Part shown: positions 7,254-11,419 of the stretch, piece by piece
How the letters are laid out: each line of letters begins with the position of its first letter
How positions within the stretch are numbered: position 1 is the stretch's first letter
Assembly (NCBI GenBank): GCA_002348905.1
Contig: DEBW01000082.1
Location: forward strand, 7,848-22,044
DNA from: Ruminococcus flavefaciens
Lineage (GTDB): Bacteria; Bacillota; Clostridia; Oscillospirales; Ruminococcaceae
DNA length: 14,197 nt
Reading direction: 5' to 3'
Position numbers and translations under genes: made by a program
Notes under the pieces: model-generated
What the model was told of the DNA's origin: nothing
The model's database searches: none
What the model saw: only the letters and a program-made list of their open reading frames with translations

Positions 7254-8417
7254 ATGGGAACAGTATTTAAAAAATTACACTCAAGCAAACATAATATCGA
7301 CATCGGTCTGCTGTTTGCCGTAACGCTTTGCGCCGGCATAAGCACCATGCTCATTTACTCTATTGTAAAGAGCGGTATCAGCGAGATCGAAGGCGTAGGC
7401 GACAGCTATTGGAAAACCCAGCTCATATCAATGTGCCTCGGAGTCGCCGTTGCTGTCGGAATATCATTCATAGACTACCGGAAACTTGTTAAGATATGGT
7501 GGATATTCGTACCGATAACGCTCATACTGGTAGCCTTGCCGTTCACCTCGCTCGGATATCAGCGAGACGGCGCTGACGATAAGGGCTGGATAAGACTTTT
7601 CGGACTTAGTATGCAGCCGTCAGAGGTCATGAAAATAGCCTTTATACTCACTTTCGGCTACCACCTTTCACGGGACGAGGAGGATATGAACAAACCGTTC
7701 CATATGCTTCTTCTGCTGATACATGGAGCTTTGCCTATAGGCATCGTCGGCTTGCAGGGTGACTACGGTACAGCTATCGTATTTGCTGCAATATTCGCAT
7801 TTATGCTCGTTTCAGCTAAGATATCGTGGAAATACCTCATCGCTGCTCCGTTTTTAGCCGGAGGAGTTATAGCCTTCATGTGGTTCAACTTCCTCAGCTC
7901 ATTCCATAAACAGCGTATACTCATCCTGTTTCATCCGGGTACTGATCCTGAGAATATCGAGTATCAGCAAGACCTCGGACTTACTGCTATAAGGTCGGGC
8001 GGAGTTTTCGGAAAAGGTCTTTTCGCCGGAAAGAAAGAGTATATCTACGTGCCCGAACTGCACAACGACTTCATTTTTGCTCATGTCGGACAGGTATTCG
8101 GATTTGTCGGCTCTATCGGCATATTGATCGTACTCGCTTATATCGTGCTGAAAATATTCGCCGACAGCCGCATCACCCGTGACCGTCTCGGACGTTTCAT
8201 ATGCATGGGAGCTTTCGGTCTTTTCTTCACTCACTGCCTTATGAATATAGGCATGGTACTGAAAGCAGCTCCGGTTATCGGTGTACCTCTGCCGTTCCTC
8301 AGCGGAGGCGGTACGGCTATGCTGAGTATGTACGCCGTCATAGGTCTTGTGATAAGCACATACAGTCACCGTGCCGTGACTTACAACGTTTTCTACGACG
8401 AGGACGAAGAACGGTAA
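7254..8417 (+). CDS. rodA: SEDS peptidoglycan glycosyltransferase, RodA-like (FtsW/RodA/SpoVE family)
   Basis: A 387-residue polytopic membrane protein that should polymerise lipid II into glycan strands with a partner class B penicillin-binding protein. Family motifs include KGWIRLFGLSMQPSEVMKIAF (start at 110), QGDYGTA (168-174), TAIRSGGVFGKG (244-255), HNDFIFA (270-276) and PLPFLSGGGTAML (345-357). The aspartate at 272 corresponds to the essential acidic residue of RodA. The family's usual Glu-Glu just after this segment is replaced by Gln280-Val281. The start is ATG with AGGAAAGG at 7241-7248. It is the last gene of the operon and ends in a dispersed repeat. RodA rather than FtsW is favoured by the short tails and the HxDFIFA and FLSGGG variants, but the sub-family is uncertain. 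No partner PBP gene is in the window. Confidence 0.88.
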   Translation: MGTVFKKLHSSKHNIDIGLLFAVTLCAGISTMLIYSIVKSGISEIEGVGDSYWKTQLISMCLGVAVAVGISFIDYRKLVKIWWIFVPITLILVALPFTSLGYQRDGADDKGWIRLFGLSMQPSEVMKIAFILTFGYHLSRDEEDMNKPFHMLLLLIHGALPIGIVGLQGDYGTAIVFAAIFAFMLVSAKISWKYLIAAPFLAGGVIAFMWFNFLSSFHKQRILILFHPGTDPENIEYQQDLGLTAIRSGGVFGKGLFAGKKEYIYVPELHNDFIFAHVGQVFGFVGSIGILIVLAYIVLKIFADSRITRDRLGRFICMGAFGLFFTHCLMNIGMVLKAAPVIGVPLPFLSGGGTAMLSMYAVIGLVISTYSHRAVTYNVFYDEDEER

Positions 8418-8433
8418 GCGACCGCAGCGCAAT
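8412..8433 (+). repeat. 22-bp dispersed repeat copy 1, covering the rodA stop codon
   Basis: An exact 22-base match to 11145-11166, beginning CGGTAAGCGACC and ending GCAGCGCAAT. The last rodA codon (CGG) and its TAA fall inside it. A short match, ggggcggatt, follows downstream in both places (8456-8465 and 11236-11245) in the same order. The two sites therefore seem to carry parts of one repeat family. Confidence 0.75.
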
Positions 8434-8455
8434 ACGCATACCAAAAAATAATTTA

Positions 8456-8478
8456 GGGGCGGATTTTCCGCCCCTTTT
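8456..8478. terminator. Terminator between convergent rodA and the AraC-type regulator gene
   Basis: GGGGCGGA (8456-8463) and TCCGCCCC (8467-8474) form a perfect 8-bp stem with a 3-nt loop and TTTT after it on the plus strand. On the minus strand the stem is followed by TAAATTATTTTTT, also T-rich. It likely works in both directions, ending the rodA operon and the regulator gene. Confidence 0.8.
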
Positions 8479-8482
8479 GTTA

Positions 8483-8508
8483 TCTGAGTTCTGATTTCTG
8501 AGTTCTGA
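8483..8508. repeat. Short tandem direct repeat
   Basis: TCTGAGTTCTGA occurs twice, at 8483-8494 and 8497-8508, a 14-nt period. It lies just beyond the stop of the minus-strand regulator gene. It may be a small dispersed-repeat remnant. No function is visible. Confidence 0.6.
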
Positions 8509-8512
8509 AAAC

Positions 8513-10729
8513 TCAATTATGCGCCTGTCTGTATTCAGAGGGTGAAACTCCCTCGGATATCTTGAACTGACGTACAAAGTAATTGTATGAGGAATAGCCG
8601 CATTCTCTTGATATATCCGTAACAGTCATACTTGTCTGAGTAAGAAGGTTCTTCGCCTTTTCTATGCGGAACTGTATCATCTCCTCAATGATGCTCTTGT
8701 TGAAATATGACTTGTATATCTTTTGCAGATAGCTCTTGCTGAGGTAGAGACTCTCTGCTATCTCGCTGATATTCCACGGATTTTCCGGATTTTTCATTAT
8801 CCTGTTTCTGAGCATACAAAGCTTGTCGAACTGAGGATTTGAATTGCTCTCTGAGATGCTGTATGTGTACACACGGTTTATCGCAGCCTTATGCATGGCG
8901 TTTCCAAGACTTGTTTCAGAAGTGATCTTCTGTGTAGCAAGACCTATGCAGAAATCGACATTACAGCTCTCGCCGTCGCTGAACTGCGAAGCCTTGACCT
9001 TTTCAGCCAGTGCGTTGTATAACTCCTCTGCCCTGTTAGATTTTGGAGTTATCACGCCGAGGGTATTGCTCGACCATGAGCCGCATATCTCCTCAGGCTC
9101 TACACACTCACGCAGTTTATGTGCAAATGCCGCATATATCCTCTGGCACTTGTCCTCACCGCTCTGGAAGTAGGTCTTGTTCAGACCTGTGAGCTGTATG
9201 CGGATGAAGTCCACGCTCGTATTCTGTATCATCCAGTTTTCCTTTATGCCGGATATAGCCTTTTCGATGCCGTTTCTGTTGAGAAGTCCGGTAACATCGT
9301 CATAGAGGAGAGCATGATTCGCATTTGAAATAGTCCTGTTCATCATCGCCTTGACTCTGAGCTGTTCAAGTGCGACGTTTACATAGTTTATCCACTGGAG
9401 ATAGAGCGTACTGAAGCTTATCGGCTCTTTTCCGAAGGATATTGCAGAATAGCCGAAGAAGTTGTCGTTGTAGTGGAGCGGTGACACGTAATAAGCCACC
9501 GGATAAGGACGTTCAGCGTCCAGCACGGGAAGTATATCAAACGAGCTGAAATAAGTCTCCGGCGGATTCTCACGCTTTACTGCGGACTTGTCAAGCACCA
9601 TCCTCACATCATCTCCGGGAGAAAACGTAAGCTTATCTGTGAAATTTCCGGCAGGAGAGTCTATATACTTCCTTGTGAGGCATATTGATACGTGTCTCAT
9701 TTTGTATATGAAGTAGGTGTAATTATCAAGTCTGTCGGCGAAATTAGACGTATTATCCACATTTGTTATGTCAAATAGCATATCGCTCATAAGCATATTT
9801 GATTCAAAACGGGCGTTTATCTTGTTCTGACGGTGCATATGCTGAACGACGGTCTGATCGTCGGTACATCCGCAGCTTCTTCCTGTACGCAGCTCGCCGT
9901 TCTCGTTGTGTACCCTGTTGCATATCTTTCCTGTGATTATGCGGTAAAGCCTGCGGAGAGCCTCAGCGCCCATCTGGAAATTAGGACGGTTGAAGCTGGT
10001 TATGGACGGATTGAAGCTGTAGCCTTCCTCGGACGCATCATAGCCGGTTATAGCTATATCGTCCGGCACACGTATGCCGTTTGCGTTGAACTCCTCAGCG
10101 AGAGATATAGCCATATAGTCGTTTCCGCAGACGATAGCCTCCGGACGCTCTATCTCTCCCCTGACCATTCTCTTTGCGAGATCTTTTGCAGCTTCACGCC
10201 AGAAGTCGCCGTAATAGCAGTAGCTTCTGTCGTAGTAAAGACCGTGCTTCTTCATTGAATTCTTGAAGCCTTTGAGACGTTCCTCTGACACGAACACCTT
10301 CTTAGGTCCTGTGAGGCAGTATATCTTATTGAAGCCGTGAACGTCTATGAGATGATCTGTTATCTGCTCGAAGGCAGCACAGTCGTCGATAGAAGTAGTC
10401 TCGAAGCTTCTGTGGTCAGCCTGATCCATGAGCATTACAGGCTTGCCGGAACGTAGAAGAAGATTGTCGATATAGGTCTTGACCTCCTCTGAGCAGTAGG
10501 TATTTCTGCCGTAGAGGAAGCCGTCAAATCTGTCTGAGAGTATGAGGTCGTAGATATTTTTCTCTATCTGTTTATGGGGAGTGTCCATAAAGAAATTGTG
10601 CAGGGGCGTAAGCATGACAACATCGCAGTTGCTCTTGAAAGCCTGAGATATTATTCCACGGAGTATCTCTTTCTGAAAGTCCACCTGACATTCAGTCATG
10701 ATAACGCCGATGAGTATTCTTTTATTCAC
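8513..10729 (-). CDS. Hybrid regulator: LacI/PBP-like sensor, degenerate GGDEF, AraC-type HTH
   Basis: A 738-residue one-component regulator. Residues 1-290 resemble the periplasmic-binding-protein-like ligand domain of LacI/GalR regulators (ILIGVIMTE start, FDGFLYGRN, IVCGNDYMAISLAEE, DDIAITGYDASE). There is no N-terminal LacI DNA-binding domain and no signal peptide, so it senses a cytosolic ligand, possibly a sugar. RSCGC (284-288) ends this part. Residues 310-460 form an unassigned linker. Residues 473-625 have the GGDEF-fold opening DDVTGLLNRNGIEKA, but the signature place reads SSNTL (553-557), so cyclase activity is not expected. Residues 633-738 are a two-HTH AraC domain (ISEIAESLYLSKSYLQKIY; VTDISRECGYSSYNYFVRQF). 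The start is GTG at 10729 with AAAGGAGG (10742-10735) 5 nt away. It is transcribed divergently from the EAL gene and may regulate it and itself. Confidence 0.9.
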   Translation of the reverse strand: MNKRILIGVIMTECQVDFQKEILRGIISQAFKSNCDVVMLTPLHNFFMDTPHKQIEKNIYDLILSDRFDGFLYGRNTYCSEEVKTYIDNLLLRSGKPVMLMDQADHRSFETTSIDDCAAFEQITDHLIDVHGFNKIYCLTGPKKVFVSEERLKGFKNSMKKHGLYYDRSYCYYGDFWREAAKDLAKRMVRGEIERPEAIVCGNDYMAISLAEEFNANGIRVPDDIAITGYDASEEGYSFNPSITSFNRPNFQMGAEALRRLYRIITGKICNRVHNENGELRTGRSCGCTDDQTVVQHMHRQNKINARFESNMLMSDMLFDITNVDNTSNFADRLDNYTYFIYKMRHVSICLTRKYIDSPAGNFTDKLTFSPGDDVRMVLDKSAVKRENPPETYFSSFDILPVLDAERPYPVAYYVSPLHYNDNFFGYSAISFGKEPISFSTLYLQWINYVNVALEQLRVKAMMNRTISNANHALLYDDVTGLLNRNGIEKAISGIKENWMIQNTSVDFIRIQLTGLNKTYFQSGEDKCQRIYAAFAHKLRECVEPEEICGSWSSNTLGVITPKSNRAEELYNALAEKVKASQFSDGESCNVDFCIGLATQKITSETSLGNAMHKAAINRVYTYSISESNSNPQFDKLCMLRNRIMKNPENPWNISEIAESLYLSKSYLQKIYKSYFNKSIIEEMIQFRIEKAKNLLTQTSMTVTDISRECGYSSYNYFVRQFKISEGVSPSEYRQAHN

Positions 10730-10834
10730 GATGCCCTCCTTTGTGTACTATTGTGTGATTGATTTAACAGATGAATGATATTATATAAGCAAAATAGTAT
10801 TATCGTTTCCACGCAACTTTATTCTATATGAAGT

Positions 10835-10863
10835 ATTGTATCATATCTCTATAGAAAATGCAA
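10835..10863 (-). promoter_or_regulatory. Promoter of the AraC-type regulator gene
   Basis: Minus strand: TTGCAT (10863-10858), a 17-nt spacer, then TACAAT (10840-10835) preceded by TGA as an extended -10. The leader to the GTG start would be about 100 nt. Confidence 0.65.
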
Positions 10864-10885
10864 TACACTTTTAAATTATATTGCA
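10859..10885. promoter_or_regulatory. Inverted repeat over the regulator gene's -35; possible operator
   Basis: TGCAATA (10859-10865) and TATTGCA (10879-10885) form a perfect 7-bp inverted repeat with a 13-bp spacer. It overlaps the -35 element of the regulator gene. The right arm lies in ATTATATTG (10875-10883), a 9-mer also found in the inverted repeat at the EAL gene promoter. This could be an autoregulation site; binding is not shown. Confidence 0.4.
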
Positions 10886-10908
10886 CCCTTTTCAAAAAAA
10901 TCTTCAAA

Positions 10909-10928
10909 AATTGATAGTATAATCAATT
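10909..10928. promoter_or_regulatory. Palindrome AATTGAT-N6-ATCAATT
   Basis: The 7-bp arms at 10909-10915 and 10922-10928 are perfect and surround AGTATA. The palindrome reaches into the -35 of the plus-strand promoter that follows. It is AT-rich, so chance is possible, but its symmetry and place suit an operator. Confidence 0.4.
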
Positions 10929-10955
10929 GTTTCAGAAGGCTGATTTGTGTATAAT
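10927..10955 (+). promoter_or_regulatory. Candidate promoter for an intergenic transcript
   Basis: TTGTTT (10927-10932), a 17-nt spacer, then a perfect TATAAT (10950-10955). Transcription would begin near 10962 and reach the strong terminator at 11100-11143. The -35 is weak. Confidence 0.5.
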
Positions 10956-10961
10956 ATAAAC

Positions 10962-11143
10962 TGTAACGAGGTGGGATGCTCGTACATCAGTTTGTGTGTA
11001 CAATTATTCACAGGACGCATAAATACATAACAGACAAGGTAAAAAGTGTTAGGCGCATTTTTTCCGTTACGTCTGATTCTCCGATCCTATACTCCCTTTG
11101 GGCAGGACTTTTCTTTAGGCAGAAAGGTCTTGCCCCCTTTTTT
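10962..11143 (+). ncRNA. Candidate small RNA of about 180 nt, or attenuated leader of the EAL gene
   Basis: This stretch lies between a plausible promoter and a clear terminator and has no convincing reading frame. Local pairings include ACGAG (10966-10970) with CTCGT (10979-10983), GTACA (10982-10986) with TGTAC (10997-11001), and CAGAC (11031-11035) with GTCTG (11071-11075). GTAACG (10963-10968) could instead pair with CGTTAC (11065-11070). I do not recognise 6S, SRP RNA, RNase P, tmRNA, T-box or a c-di-GMP riboswitch. It may partly be a dispersed repeat. Confidence 0.3.
11100..11143 (+). terminator. Strong long-stem terminator
   Basis: Positions 11100-11114 and 11121-11135 form a 15-bp RNA stem with two G-U pairs (GGGCAGGACTTTTCT against AGAAAGGTCTTGCCC) and a 6-nt loop. 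CC and six T follow. It sits about 280 nt upstream of the EAL gene, so it ends an upstream or separate transcript rather than that gene. Confidence 0.75.
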
Positions 11144-11245
11144 GCGGTAAGCGACCGCAGCGCAATTACGGGGACGCTTGCTTTGCTCGCTCACTTTAAT
11201 TGTCGTCCTTACCTATCCCACGCCGGTGAATCAAAGGGGCGGATT
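11144..11245. repeat. Composite intergenic repeat, copy 2 of the 22-bp element
   Basis: It holds a small hairpin GCGGT/ACCGC (11144-11148 with 11154-11158), the 22-bp match to the rodA end at 11145-11166, and an inverted pair CAATTA/TAATTG (11163-11168 with 11197-11202) around GCTTGCTTTGCTCGCTC. It then has ggggcggatt (11236-11245), also shared with the rodA downstream region. GC-rich, with no start site or ribosome binding site of its own. Likely a dispersed structured repeat. Confidence 0.6.
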
Positions 11246-11317
11246 ATCGTAAAAACAAAGTTCGGGGTGCAGGGGACTGTGTTTGTATGATATGATTGTA
11301 AACAATTATAATTATCA

Positions 11318-11352
11318 TTGACTTTGACAATATAATGTTGTATAATTATATT
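11318..11352 (+). promoter_or_regulatory. Two overlapping promoters of the EAL gene
   Basis: The first is TTGACT (11318-11323), 17 nt, TATAAT (11341-11346). The second, shifted by 6 nt, is TTGACA (11324-11329), 17 nt, TATATT (11347-11352). Both have optimal spacing. The leader to the ATG is about 65 nt. Confidence 0.75.
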
Positions 11353-11353
11353 G
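11328..11353. promoter_or_regulatory. Inverted repeat CAATATAAT-N8-ATTATATTG over the EAL promoters
   Basis: Perfect 9-bp arms lie at 11328-11336 and 11345-11353. The element covers the spacer and both -10 boxes, where a bound protein would block RNA polymerase. The right arm is identical to 10875-10883 in the regulator's own promoter. Confidence 0.45.
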
Positions 11354-11380
11354 ATATATTTTGTCGTTTCATTCCGGTTT

Positions 11381-11401
11381 GCTGCATACCGTAAATGCAG
11401 C
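11381..11401 (+). promoter_or_regulatory. Leader hairpin just before the EAL gene ribosome binding site
   Basis: GCTGCAT (11381-11387) pairs with ATGCAGC (11395-11401) around a 7-nt loop. The ribosome binding site AAAAGGAG follows at 11407-11414. CGGT (11375-11378) could instead pair with ACCG (11388-11391), which lies in that loop; the two folds overlap. Confidence 0.4.
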
Positions 11402-11419
11402 CTGTGAAAAGGAGTGTTT

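Noticed and set aside
7899..8516. 205-codon frame on the minus strand across the rodA end
   Set aside because: Antisense to rodA and crosses the bidirectional terminator; low-complexity product.
10976..11290. 104-codon frame in the divergent spacer
   Set aside because: ATG is only 1 nt from the AGGTGG-like sequence, the frame runs through a strong terminator and a dispersed repeat, and the product shows no domain.
11295..11306. Palindrome ATTGT-AA-ACAAT upstream of the EAL promoters
   Set aside because: Short and AT-rich in a very AT-rich spacer; it fits no operator I know and may be chance.
10955..11419. c-di-GMP riboswitch upstream of the EAL gene
   Set aside because: Neither the type I nor the type II conserved core could be found by eye; a covariance search would settle it.
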